NCBI RefSeq assembly: GCF_003696345.1
Contig: NZ_RFLX01000018.1
Span: 1 to 64,000 of the forward strand
Length of the DNA stretch: 64,000 bases
Origin: Teichococcus wenyumeiae
Lineage (GTDB): Bacteria > Pseudomonadota > Alphaproteobacteria > Acetobacterales > Acetobacteraceae
Direction of reading: 5' to 3'
This document shows, piece by piece, positions 26,709-35,824 of the stretch. Within the stretch, counting starts at the first letter, position 1. Each line of letters opens with the position of its first letter. The notes below the pieces were generated by a model. The model did no database searches, had not been told where the DNA came from, and saw only the letters and a list, made by a program, of their open reading frames with translations. The position numbers were made by a program, and so were the translations under genes.

Positions 26709-28367
26709 CTAGCAGGCCGTCGCATCATAGGCGCGAAAGAAGCGGTTCCCGTAGAGCGGAACGGCCGTGCTGCCATCCAGAGGCGGCATTTTACCTGGGC
26801 GAAGGTCAACAATGACGTAGTCCAGCCCATGGGCGCGGGCATAAGCGCAACGCTCAGGCAGGCGACGAAGCGTGCGGATCTCATCCACGCGCTGCCGCCA
26901 CTCGGCATAGGTTTCCGGCGCCCACATAGCGGTGGCACCTTGCTTGAAATCGACCCAGACCGAGCGTTGCGCGCCGATCCGGAAGCCGCTGGGCCACGGC
27001 GGCAGCAGAAAGCGCGCTTCAACAGGCGTGTTCTGCCTCGCCCATCGCTGCATGTCGAGCCACTCCGGGGTACCAGGGCGCGCGCCTTCGAGATCGGCTT
27101 CGTCGGGGATGGCGTCGGCGGCCAGGCTCTGGCGTAGCGAGATGCCCTGATGCAAAGCCGCGCCGAGCAAGATGACGATGCAGACCACCGGAACGGTTGT
27201 TCGCAACGGGCCAAGTGCCGGGTCAGCCGCCTTACCTGCCCTCGCTAGCCTTAGACCTGCCAGGGCTGCCGCGCTCATAAGCCAGATGCCACTGAGCAAC
27301 CCTATCAGGGCCAGCAGAGCGGCCAGGGTGTGCCTGTTCCAGGCGGGCTGCAACAGCAGCGCCACAGCGGCAGCCACATATGCGGCAGACAGCATCATGA
27401 GCAGGGCATCAACGCGGAGCAGGTGCAAGTTGAGGATCAGCCGCGCACTGGCGCCGAGCCCGACCACGGCGCCCACTGCCAGCACCAGCAACAGTCCGGC
27501 CATAGGTAGCACGGCCCTGCGCCAGTTCGGCAGCATCAGCAGCGCGGCCAGCCCCGCCAGCACTGCCGAGCCGGATTCTAGAATCTCCTTCGCGCTCGAC
27601 GCCTGCACGAAGAAGTGCTTACCGAAGTAGAAGTAGAGGTACTCGCGGTAGTTGAAGGGATCGCCAGCCGCCTCTCCGGCGCCGGAGCGCAGCACCCATA
27701 TCGCCACCGGGAGGGCAGGCACGGCAAAGGCCAGCCCGGCCAACAGCACCCTGCGCAACCAGGAAAGCAGCCTGGGGCGTGGCTCTTCGCAGCCGGACAA
27801 TGGCGCGAGCAGGCCCAGCCCCACGGGCACCAGCATCCAGATGCCGACGAAGGCATTGAGCGCGAAGGCGATGCCCGAGAGTCCAGCCGCGAGCACCAGT
27901 CGCCCCCGCAGCAGCCCGGCTATAGCCAGCAACGCGAAGGCGCCGGACAATTCACTATGGGTGAAATAATTCAGTAACAGCCCACCGCCGCCCATCGGTG
28001 AAAAGCCGTAGAGGCCCCCTGCCAGTACCAGCGCCGCCAGCGCCAACAGCAACCGCCAGCCGCCCCGTACTCCCGAGGCAGTGACGATCAGGATCAAGCC
28101 CAGGAAAGTCAGAACACGGGTGAGGATGTGGCAGGCCAGGAAAAGGCCTTCGATGTTGCCCTCGTCAGCCACGAGCGCCAGAGCAGGATAAATAGGCGAG
28201 GCGAAGCGGTTTAACGACTGGATGGCAGGGTCGCCAGCGAACTGCGCGAGGTGCTGGTATCCCAGCACAATGGGGATATGGAAAACGTTGTTGTTGATGC
28301 CAAAGGCAAAACCCTGCAGGCCGATTGAGATTGCCCCTGCCAGTGTTGCCAGCACCAGGGGATGCAT
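26709..28367 (-). CDS. Polytopic membrane protein, possible GT-C type glycosyltransferase
   Basis: A 552-aa integral membrane protein with about 11-12 hydrophobic segments and a soluble C-terminal part of roughly 120 residues. The first extracytoplasmic loop is long (NNNVFHIPIVLGYQHL...) and holds several acidic residues (AGDPAIQS, ADEGN), as in GT-C enzymes whose catalytic acid lies in that loop. The tail (RFLLPPWPSGFRIGAQRSVW...DYVIVDLRPG) resembles the C-terminal part of DUF6798-like proteins. I take the ATG at 28367. An in-frame TTG at 28421 would overlap the previous gene by 29 bases and add a basic N-terminus. Glycosyltransfer is a fold-based guess. Third of a three-gene set with the SMR protein and the UbiA fusion. 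Confidence 0.65.
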   Translation of the reverse strand: MHPLVLATLAGAISIGLQGFAFGINNNVFHIPIVLGYQHLAQFAGDPAIQSLNRFASPIYPALALVADEGNIEGLFLACHILTRVLTFLGLILIVTASGVRGGWRLLLALAALVLAGGLYGFSPMGGGGLLLNYFTHSELSGAFALLAIAGLLRGRLVLAAGLSGIAFALNAFVGIWMLVPVGLGLLAPLSGCEEPRPRLLSWLRRVLLAGLAFAVPALPVAIWVLRSGAGEAAGDPFNYREYLYFYFGKHFFVQASSAKEILESGSAVLAGLAALLMLPNWRRAVLPMAGLLLVLAVGAVVGLGASARLILNLHLLRVDALLMMLSAAYVAAAVALLLQPAWNRHTLAALLALIGLLSGIWLMSAAALAGLRLARAGKAADPALGPLRTTVPVVCIVILLGAALHQGISLRQSLAADAIPDEADLEGARPGTPEWLDMQRWARQNTPVEARFLLPPWPSGFRIGAQRSVWVDFKQGATAMWAPETYAEWRQRVDEIRTLRRLPERCAYARAHGLDYVIVDLRPGKMPPLDGSTAVPLYGNRFFRAYDATAC

Positions 28368-28392
28368 CGGAAGGCGGGAACTGACGACACTT

Positions 28393-28764
28393 TTAACTCT
28401 GCGAAACAAGGACCACCCCAACCACGATCAGGGCAATGCCGGAGATACGAAGCATCCCGAGTCCCTCATTGAACAACAGAGCGCCGGCCACGGCCGTCAG
28501 CACGAAGCCGAGGCTGACGAAGGGATAAGCCTTGGAGAGTTCCGTGCGTGCCAGGGCGCCAAGCCAGAGCACCGCCCCGAGCCCGTAGAGCGCCAGACCG
28601 CCGATCACCAGGGGATGGAAGAGCGTGCGGAACAGCGCGGCCAGCAAAGACAGTTCCGCCCCCGGTGCCGGCCGCGCTGCCTGCACCCCGAACTTGAGCA
28701 AGACCTGCGCCGCTGCCGACATCGCGACACTGATCAGGATGAGCGCCAGAGTGGACGAATTCAT
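28393..28764 (-). CDS. Small multidrug resistance / EamA-type four-TM membrane protein
   Basis: A 123-aa protein with four hydrophobic segments. It has the SMR-like start STLALILISVAMSAAAQVLLKFG and the motif LSKAYPFVSLGFVLTAVAGALLFNE. This subgroup includes ArnE/ArnF-type lipid-linked sugar flippase subunits as well as drug exporters. It lies 13 bp after the UbiA fusion and just before the polytopic protein. Flipping a polyprenyl-phosphate sugar is therefore a reasonable role (inference). The longer frame to 29076 is overlap with the UbiA gene. Confidence 0.8.
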   Translation of the reverse strand: MNSSTLALILISVAMSAAAQVLLKFGVQAARPAPGAELSLLAALFRTLFHPLVIGGLALYGLGAVLWLGALARTELSKAYPFVSLGFVLTAVAGALLFNEGLGMLRISGIALIVVGVVLVSQS

Positions 28765-28777
28765 GCCAGGAGACCCG

Positions 28778-30319
28778 TCACGACCCGAACCAGCTGACCG
28801 ACTTGGCCGCCATGAGTACGATGAAGACGCAGAGGGCAACCACCCAGGATACCCAGTCGCGGGCCGCGTAGATGATCGGGTCGTCATGCATGTATCCACG
28901 CGCGGCTGACAGCCAAAGGCGGCACTGCCAGAAGAGCACCAGCGGCACCACAGCCCAGAGCAGAGCCGGCGAGGCGTAATGCTGCTGTTGCAGGGCTTCT
29001 GACTGCACGAACAGCGCCAGGACGAGGCTGGCCGCGAAGGACGAGGCGCAGCCGAAGCCGCGCAGAATGGGGGCATCCTCTGGCGTATAGCCGCGGCGGG
29101 AGATGGAGCTTTTACCTTGCCCTGCCGCGGATTGCAGCTCCTCCACCCGCTTCACCAGCGCCAAGCTGAGGAAGAGGAAGCTGGAGAAGCAGATCAGCCA
29201 GAGGGAAATGGTGTGCCCGGTCGCTTCGCCACCTGCCACGATCCGCACGGTGTAGAGCGCCGCCAGCACGAAAACATCGACCAGCGGCAATTCCTTAAGC
29301 TTCATCGAATAGGCGAGGGAAAGAACCGCGTAGAGCAACAGCACCAGCAGCGCCCCTGCCAGCGCGGCCAGCAGCAAGCCGGTGCACAGCAATGCTGCCC
29401 CTGCCAGGAAGCCTGCGGTCAGCGGCACCGCGCCGCTGGCAAAGGGGCGCATCCTCTTGCGCGGATGCCGGCGATCTGCGGCAAGATCGGTCAGGTCATT
29501 GAAGAGGTAGATCCCGGAGGCTGTGGCGCAGAAAGCCACAAAGGTGATGAGCGCGGATATCCAGTTGCTCAGGTCCGTGGCGGCATGGGCGGTGAAGACC
29601 GGAACGATCACCAGCACGTTCTTGGCCCATTGATGCGGCCGCATGGCACGTAGCAGCGCCATAGGTATTGGGGCTTCTCGCCTGAACTCGGCCTCGACCT
29701 TTGTCGCCAAGCGCGCGGCGGCGGCGGTGCGGCGGCTCGCATTGACCAGGATACCGGCTTGAGCGACACGCCAGATGGCTACGTCTGTCGCGTCATTGCC
29801 GATATAGACAAACTGCTTGGCACCGAAACGCTCCACCAATGCCTGTGCCTTGGCCTCGCCCTTGAGGTTGAGGCTGCCATCGGAGGCGAGGACTTCATCG
29901 AAGAGCCCTGCATGGTGCTCGGCCACGCTGCGTGCCACGCTGGCGTCAGCGGCCGTGACCAGCACCAGCCGGCGGCCTCTGCGCTTCTGCTCCTGCAAGT
30001 AGGTCAGCAGGTTGGTATTGTAGGGCAGCAGGGTGGCATCCATCAGGCTGACTTCCGCTACCCGCTGCTTCAGGAGCGCGCGTCCACCTTTCAGCAGGCC
30101 ATGCAAGGCCCAGAACAGATGCCTGCTGCCCAAGAGCGCCAGTACGCCCTCCACCAGCGTATCGGACGGGGTGAGCGTGCCATCGAGGTCAACACAGAGC
30201 GGGGAGGCTGGCGTGATATTCCGCAGATCCTGTGGAGCCACATCAATGGGCGCATCGGCGGCTGCATGGTGGAGCACGGTATCGGCCTCGCTTTTGCCTC
30301 TGTGAACTGATCCGACCAT
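28778..30319 (-). CDS. HAD phosphatase - UbiA prenyltransferase fusion (decaprenyl-phosphate phosphoribosyltransferase type)
   Basis: A 513-aa fusion. Residues about 40-200 are a HAD phosphatase with DLDGTLTPSDT (Asp44/Asp46), the motif VTAADA and the acidic motif YIGNDATDVAIW. Residues about 220-513 are a UbiA membrane domain with NDLTDLAADRRHP (274-286), KRMRPFASG, and the second motif YSMKLKELPLVDVF followed by YTVRIVAGG. The motifs match decaprenyl-phosphate phosphoribosyl (DPPR) synthases such as mycobacterial Rv3806c better than quinone or haem UbiA enzymes. The fused HAD domain could remove the 5-phosphate to give polyprenyl-phosphoryl-ribose. First gene of the three-gene set; ATG at 30319. 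Confidence 0.82.
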   Translation of the reverse strand: MVGSVHRGKSEADTVLHHAAADAPIDVAPQDLRNITPASPLCVDLDGTLTPSDTLVEGVLALLGSRHLFWALHGLLKGGRALLKQRVAEVSLMDATLLPYNTNLLTYLQEQKRRGRRLVLVTAADASVARSVAEHHAGLFDEVLASDGSLNLKGEAKAQALVERFGAKQFVYIGNDATDVAIWRVAQAGILVNASRRTAAAARLATKVEAEFRREAPIPMALLRAMRPHQWAKNVLVIVPVFTAHAATDLSNWISALITFVAFCATASGIYLFNDLTDLAADRRHPRKRMRPFASGAVPLTAGFLAGAALLCTGLLLAALAGALLVLLLYAVLSLAYSMKLKELPLVDVFVLAALYTVRIVAGGEATGHTISLWLICFSSFLFLSLALVKRVEELQSAAGQGKSSISRRGYTPEDAPILRGFGCASSFAASLVLALFVQSEALQQQHYASPALLWAVVPLVLFWQCRLWLSAARGYMHDDPIIYAARDWVSWVVALCVFIVLMAAKSVSWFGS

Positions 30320-31093
30320 ATTCTGTCTGGTTGCGCAATTTCAGGGCAGCTGGCCTGTGTCAGCCTCGCTACCTCTGCCGACCAAATGTTGAGGCAGCGG
30401 CTTCATGAGCGAATGAGGCGGATCCATGATTTATTACCTTGAGCGTAAGTTTACCCTTGAAGGCGGTACAGATGCCGAGCGGCAGGTGGACACTTCGAGA
30501 AACCTCGCTGCTGAGACGCGAAACTGATTCACTATCGCCTACAACTTCAGCCGCCTGGCGTGGCTCAGCACCCGAACTGCGCCCGCATAACCCCACAGCG
30601 CCCAGGAAGAGCGGCACCCACCGCCCAACGCCGGCGACCCGGCTCCATCAGCAGGGGCACGTCACAGCCTGAGGCCGCGATCCTGCTCGCAGAGGATGCA
30701 CCGCACCGGGCACTTCGAGGTGTCCGGATGGTGGGGAGCAAGGCGCGCTGCGGACCAGCCTCTGGCTGAACAGCGGCTGAGCCTCCGCATCGCCCTGCAC
30801 GTCCGCGATGCCTACCCTCAAGGAAGATTGACCGGACCGCGTGGTAACTGGCGCCCGCGCCCCTTATGTCAAACCAGGGCACAACGATGCAGAATGGTCA
30901 CCGCAACATCGCGCATCAGTACAAGGCCGGCGCCTGCAAGCGTTGACGTCGGGCATGGAAGCAGAATTTGCGCCCCGGGTGGCAGGGCTCAGCCACAGGC
31001 GCGGAGCGTGAAAGGTCCAGAAGATTGAAAGCCGACCATCTGCTGCTCCTTGCCGGCAGAGGTTGGCGGAACGAAGCTCGTGATGCACGGGCG
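30320..31093. other. 774-bp stretch with no supported gene
   Basis: Short frames on both strands (up to about 110 aa) lack recognisable domains and good ribosome-binding sites. No tRNA cloverleaf was seen. It holds the upstream region of the HAD-UbiA gene and the region downstream of the cytochrome gene. It may contain a decayed gene. Confidence 0.5.
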
Positions 31094-32401
31094 CTAGTCT
31101 AGCTTGCGCGCCGCCGCCACATCCGCAGCGGTGATGGCAGATTGCTTACCGCCGAAATGGCCGATGACGTAGTTGGCCAACGCGGCGATCTCGGTATCCA
31201 GATAGGCATGGCCGAAAGAGGGCATGAAGACATCACCCTCGTTAGTCTTCATGTGGCTGCCATGCAGGATGACCTGCAACAGATTGGTGCCCCTCGGGTC
31301 GTTGACGGACTGGCCGCCGATCAGCGCCGCATGCGGGCGCTGCAGCCCCTCGCCATTCCAGCCATGACAACTGGCGCAGGCGCCCTGGAAAAGCGCCAGG
31401 CCCAGTGACGCCTCCTTCAACTCCTCAGGCAACGGGCTGAAGGCATTGGGGGCGCGAACGGCTGGCGGGTCCAGCATAACAGGCACATCGCCTTCACCAC
31501 GCTGCGGCGGGATGCTACGCAGGTAGGTCACCATGGCGTGGATATCTTCCGGGGTCAGGAAGCGCAGACTGTATTCCACCGCCTCCGCCATGCTGCCGGA
31601 AGCGGCGCCGCGTCCTTCTGCATAGCCCTTGGAAAGGTAGTCGGCAATCTGCTGGTCCGACCAGCCACCGATGCCGAATTCCTTGTCTGAGGTCAGGTTG
31701 TAGGCTTTCCAGCCCGCAGTGATGGCACCGGAGAAGTTCTTGCTGCTATCCAGCGCGTACATCAGGTTGCGCGGCGTGTGGCATTCGCCGCAATGCCCCA
31801 ACCCCTCGACCAGATAGGCACCGCGGTTCCACTCCTCCGACTGATTCGGATCTGGCTTAAAGCCGGGCGCAGGCTTGAACAGCAGGTTCCAGGCGCGCAT
31901 CACGTAGCGCTGATTGAACGGAAAACTTAGTTCGGGAGCGGGCGTGACCGATTGCGCCGGCGGCAGGCTGAAGAGGTAGTCCTTCAGCGCCAGGGCATCC
32001 TCGGTGCTCATCATGGCATAGGCGGCATAAGGAAAGGCGGGATAAAGGTTCCGGCCATCGCGGCTGACGCCATGGTGCAGAGCGCGGACGAACTCTGCAT
32101 CGCTCCACTCGCCAATACCGGTTTCCTTGTCGGGCGTGATATTGGTGGCATAGATGGTGCCGAAGGGCAGGTGGAACGGCAGCCCGCCCGCGTAGCGCGT
32201 GCCATTGCCCAGCGTATGGCAGGCCTCGCAATCGGCCGCGCGGGCGATGTATTCGCCCCGGCGGATGGTGGCCTCGCCCGCTGGCACGCGCGACCTTGCT
32301 TCGCTGACATCCTCCAGCCGCGCCGGCCAAAAGAAGAACGCTGCGGCACCCACAGCCACGACGACGATCACGGCCAGGATGGCCAAACCTATGCGGCGCA
32401 T
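31094..32401 (-). CDS. Tri-haem cytochrome c (electron acceptor subunit of a membrane dehydrogenase)
   Basis: A 435-aa membrane-anchored cytochrome. An N-terminal hydrophobic segment (about residues 4-25) is followed by three haem motifs: CEACH at 58-62, CGECH at 204-208 and CASCH at 342-346. This layout is that of the cytochrome subunit of alcohol, gluconate or isoquinoline/nicotinate-type dehydrogenases, which passes electrons to the respiratory chain. It is the third gene after the 2Fe-2S and molybdopterin subunits, 8 bp from the latter. The cytochrome is intact while both partners are broken. Confidence 0.92.
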   Translation of the reverse strand: MRRIGLAILAVIVVVAVGAAAFFFWPARLEDVSEARSRVPAGEATIRRGEYIARAADCEACHTLGNGTRYAGGLPFHLPFGTIYATNITPDKETGIGEWSDAEFVRALHHGVSRDGRNLYPAFPYAAYAMMSTEDALALKDYLFSLPPAQSVTPAPELSFPFNQRYVMRAWNLLFKPAPGFKPDPNQSEEWNRGAYLVEGLGHCGECHTPRNLMYALDSSKNFSGAITAGWKAYNLTSDKEFGIGGWSDQQIADYLSKGYAEGRGAASGSMAEAVEYSLRFLTPEDIHAMVTYLRSIPPQRGEGDVPVMLDPPAVRAPNAFSPLPEELKEASLGLALFQGACASCHGWNGEGLQRPHAALIGGQSVNDPRGTNLLQVILHGSHMKTNEGDVFMPSFGHAYLDTEIAALANYVIGHFGGKQSAITAADVAAARKLD

Positions 32402-32409
32402 CGGTGCTT

Positions 32410-34735
32410 CTACCGCCCGGCCGGCGCGAGCGCCGCGACATCACGGCCCGGTCTGAGCGAGAGGGATGAGGTGCGCGTGCTGTTATCGGTGCGGATCAGT
32501 TCCCGCCGGTCGATCGGGTAGCGCCGAAGCCGCTTGCCGGTGGCCGCGAAGACCGCATTGGCCAGGGCCGGCGCCGCCGAGACGGTGCCATTCTCGCCGA
32601 TGCCGCCTGGATTCTCGTTGTTGCGGATCTGGTGGACCTCGATCGGCGGCGTCTCATTGATGCGCATCATGCGGTAATCGTTGAAATTGCTCTGCTGTAC
32701 ACGGCCACCTTCAAAGGTGATGTCACTGTAGAGCGCGGCGGAAAGCCCGAAGACGAGCCCGCCCTCGATCTGCGCCGCGACGGTGTCGGGATTGACGATC
32801 TGGCCGCAGTCCACCGCCGCCACCACGCGCCGCAGCTTGACCTCGCCCAGGTCGGAGACAGCGACTTCCACCACCACCGCGAGATAGCTGCCGAAGCTGT
32901 CATGCAGCGAGACACCGCGCCCGTAGCCGGCCGGGAGTGGTGTGCCCCAGCCGGATTTCTCGGCGGCGAGGTCGAGCACCGCGCGGGCGCGTGGCAGCTT
33001 TCCCAGCAACGCCGGCGGTAATCGACGGGATCGCGGCCAGCGGCATGCGCCAGCTCGTCCATGAAGCATTCGACGACATAGACGTTATGGGCCGGCCCGA
33101 CGCCGCGCCACCAGGTGATGGGCACCGGCGGGTCCTCCCGCGTCCAGTCCACATGCACGGCGGGCAGGTCGTAGGGCGGTTGCAAGGCGGCTTCGACGGC
33201 ATCCGCATCTAGCTTGCCCTCCGGCAATCCGCCCGGGAAGTAGTTGCCCATCACCGAGCCGCCGATGACATGGTCGACCCAGGCAACCGGCAGCCCGTCC
33301 GGCCCTAGCCCGGCGGTCAGCCGGTCGTAATAGGCGGGGCGGTAGAAGTCGTGCTGGATATCTTCCTCGCGGCTCCAGACGATCTTCAGCGGGTAGCTGA
33401 CCTGCTTGGCGATGACAGCGGCCTGTCCGATGGAATCCGCCACCAGCCGGCGGCCAAAGCCGCCGCCGATCAGCTGATTATGGATTGCGGCTTTCTCCGG
33501 CGGCAGTCCCAGCACCTTGGCGGCGATGCTCTGCGCCACGGTCGGCACCTGCATGCCGACCCAGATGTCGCAGCCGTCAGGACGGACATGGATGCTGGTA
33601 TTGATCGGCTCCATTGTCGCATGGGCCAGGAAGGGCAGCTCGTAGGCAGCTTCCACGCGCTTCGTGGCGCGGGCCAGGGCACCATCGACATCGCCATCAT
33701 GCCGCGCCTGCACCGCAGGGCGCTTGCCATAGGCCCCGCGCAGCTTCCCGATGAGCTCGCGGCTCGACAGCTTGGCGTTGGGGCCGTTGTCCCAGTCGAT
33801 CCTCAGGGCGCGCAGGCCCTGGTTCGCCGCCCAGTAGTGGTCGCCCACCACCGCCACGGCGTCCTCGATGCGGATGATGTCCCGCACGCCCGGCGTCGCA
33901 AGGGCGGCGGCCTCGTCCAACCCCCTCAGCTTGCCGCCGAAGACCGGACAGGCGGAAACAGCCGCCACCTTCATATCCGGCAAGCGGATGTCGATGCCGA
34001 AGACGGCGCTGCCATCGGTCTTGCTCGGCGTATCCAGGCGCTTCACCGGCTTGCCGATGATCTGCCATTGTGCCGGCTCCTTCAGCGGCACGTCCTTCGG
34101 CACCGGCTGGCGCCCGGCGTCTTCCACCAGCTCGCCATAGCGCAGGCTGCGGCCGCTAGGGCCGTGGGTGATCACGCCGCGCTGCGCCGTGCATTCGGCG
34201 GCTGGCACACCCCAGCGGGCGGCAGCGGCGCCGATCAGCATGGTGCGCGCCGCGGCACCGGCCTGCCGCAGCGGCACCCAGGCGCCGCGCACGGAGGTGG
34301 AGCCGCCGGTGGATTGCGATTTCAGCAGCGGCTGCTGTAGAGTTCCTCATTGGGGGGCGAGGCTTCCAGCGTCACCTGGTCCAGCCCGACTTCCAGCTCC
34401 TCGGCCAGCAGGGTGGCCTCGGCGGTGTAGATGCCCTGGCCCATCTCGACATTCGGCATGATCAGCGTCACGCCGCCATCGGGGGCGATGCGGATGAAAC
34501 CGCCGGGTGAGAAGCCCTGGAATGCATCCCCTGTCTTGCCGCCGCCAGCTTCGTTCTGCAGCGATTGCAGCCCAGGCTGCTCGCCCGCCGCATGCGCCTT
34601 CCTGCGCCCGAGGGCGGCGAAGGCCAGCACGAGGCCGGCGCCCAGCAGGCCACGTCGCGGCATCGCAGCCGGTTCCACCCGGCCATAGGATGTGCCTGTC
34701 ATCATCGGCGCCATCTCCTTGCCCGCGCCCGTCAT
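32410..34735 (-). pseudogene. Molybdopterin-binding aldehyde/isoquinoline oxidoreductase large subunit, two frameshifts
   Basis: A xanthine-dehydrogenase-family large subunit (about 775 residues if repaired). It reads in three frames. The first part has a twin-arginine-type leader (MPRRGLLGAG) and MPNVEMGQGIYT. The middle has GGGFGRRLVADSIGQA and WWRGVGPAHN. The last has AVDCGQIVNPDTVAAQ and GGIGENGTVS with the expected catalytic Glu. The frame breaks near 34335 and near 33010. Each break is explained by one missing base, and adding two bases makes the length a multiple of three. The start at 34735 overlaps the small-subunit stop (ATGA). Either a pseudogene or sequence error. Confidence 0.85.
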
Positions 34736-35215
34736 GCCTGCGACGCCTGCGACGCCTGCGACGCCTGCTTGATGGCGGCGCGGATGCGCGGAGCGCGGAT
34801 GCGCGGATAGGTGCCGGAGCGGCAAATATTGCCCGACATGGCGGAATCGGTATCGGCGTCGCTGGGCTGCGGCACACGCTCCAGCAGCGCCGCCGCCGAC
34901 ATGACCTGGCCCGACTGGCAATAACCGCATTGCGGTACATCGAGCCCGATCCAGGCTTCCTGGATCTTCTTGCCCGCCGGGCTCTGCCCCACGGCCTCCA
35001 CGGTCGTTACCGTTCGGGTGCCGACGGAACCCACCGGCAGGATGCAGGCACGGACAGGCTTGCCATCCAGATGCACCGTCCAAGCGCCGCATTGGCAATG
35101 CCACAGCCGAACTTGGTACCCGTGAGGCCAATGACGTCACGCAGAACCCACAGCAGCGGCATGTCCGGTGGGACATCGACCTCATGGTTGGACCCGTCAC
35201 CGCGAGAGAGATCAT
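34732..35215 (-). pseudogene. 2Fe-2S small subunit of the molybdenum hydroxylase, two frameshifts and lost cysteines
   Basis: The CoxS/IorA-type small subunit (about 160 residues if repaired). The readable pieces are MISLAVTG, then [20 protein letters not shown] and GCGIA, then [33 protein letters not shown] and NICRSGTYPRIR. One base is missing near 35195 and one near 35090; restoring both makes the length divisible by three. Beyond the shifts, two cluster ligands are changed: CGAC reads CGAW and NICRCG reads NICRSG. The C-terminal end carries two tandem duplications. The substitutions point to real decay, not only base-calling error. Confidence 0.85.
34741..34807. repeat. Two short tandem duplications in the small-subunit pseudogene
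   Basis: The 9-base unit CGACGCCTG occurs three times in a row at 34741-34767. The 15-base unit GCGCGGATGCGCGGA occurs twice at 34778-34807. Both are multiples of three and inside the C-terminal codons. Confidence 0.85.
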
Positions 35216-35404
35216 GACCACCTCGTAACCAGCCGGTCCGGCGCATCACGGCGGCTAGGCGGCAGCCGGCAAGGGCCTTGCCGCGACCCGCGGCCTTGTT
35301 CTGGCTGAATGAAATAACGAGGCTTCGGCTGCGGCGGCGCAGTGCACGACTGAGTGTAATGCGGCAGACACCCCTGCCGTTACGGCAGCTGGTGCGCGGC
35401 CTGC

Positions 35405-35824
35405 TCAGTAGAGCATCATGCCCACTGGAATGGCGCCGGGCGGCTGGCCTGCCTTCACGCGGGCGGCGATACGAATGGCATCCCCCACCGCGCCGGGGCG
35501 AAAAGGCTTCACGACGCAGCCGATGGCCAGCCCCTGCCCCACTTCCGGCGCCGGGCAATTGCCGCTGATGAAGATACAGGGAATGTTCATCGGCTTCAGC
35601 GCCGCCGCGACATCCAGCCCGCTGTCGCCGCCCAGCAGCTTGATGTCACACAGCGCGAGGTCCGGCTGCTCACTGCTGGCGAGTTGAATGGCATCGGCCA
35701 TGGTATCGGCGATGCCGGCCACCACATGCCCGATGCATTCGATGACATCGCCGATCAGCATGGCCACGATCGCCTCGTCCTCGATCACGAGGATGCGCAG
35801 GGGTCGGTCCGCGCCTGTGGTCAC
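35405..35824 (-). CDS. Single-domain response regulator
   Basis: A 139-aa CheY-like receiver with no output domain. The acidic pocket reads VIEDEAIV at residues 13-20, the phospho-acceptor Asp is in [11 protein letters not shown] near residue 61, and the conserved Thr/Ser and Lys are in CIFISGN and CVVKPF. It overlaps the start-to-stop junction of the upstream histidine-kinase-like gene by 4 bases (ATGA), so they are co-translated. It may be the terminal or intermediate acceptor in a relay with the adjacent phytochrome. Confidence 0.9.
   Translation of the reverse strand: MTTGADRPLRILVIEDEAIVAMLIGDVIECIGHVVAGIADTMADAIQLASSEQPDLALCDIKLLGGDSGLDVAAALKPMNIPCIFISGNCPAPEVGQGLAIGCVVKPFRPGAVGDAIRIAARVKAGQPPGAIPVGMMLY

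Noticed and set aside
26615-27214. 199-aa minus-strand frame
   Set aside because: It overlaps the C-terminal part of the polytopic membrane protein in another frame and has a basic, domain-free sequence.
30369-31088. Small frames of 60-110 aa on both strands
   Set aside because: No domains, no good start sites and mutual overlap; treated as non-coding or remnants.
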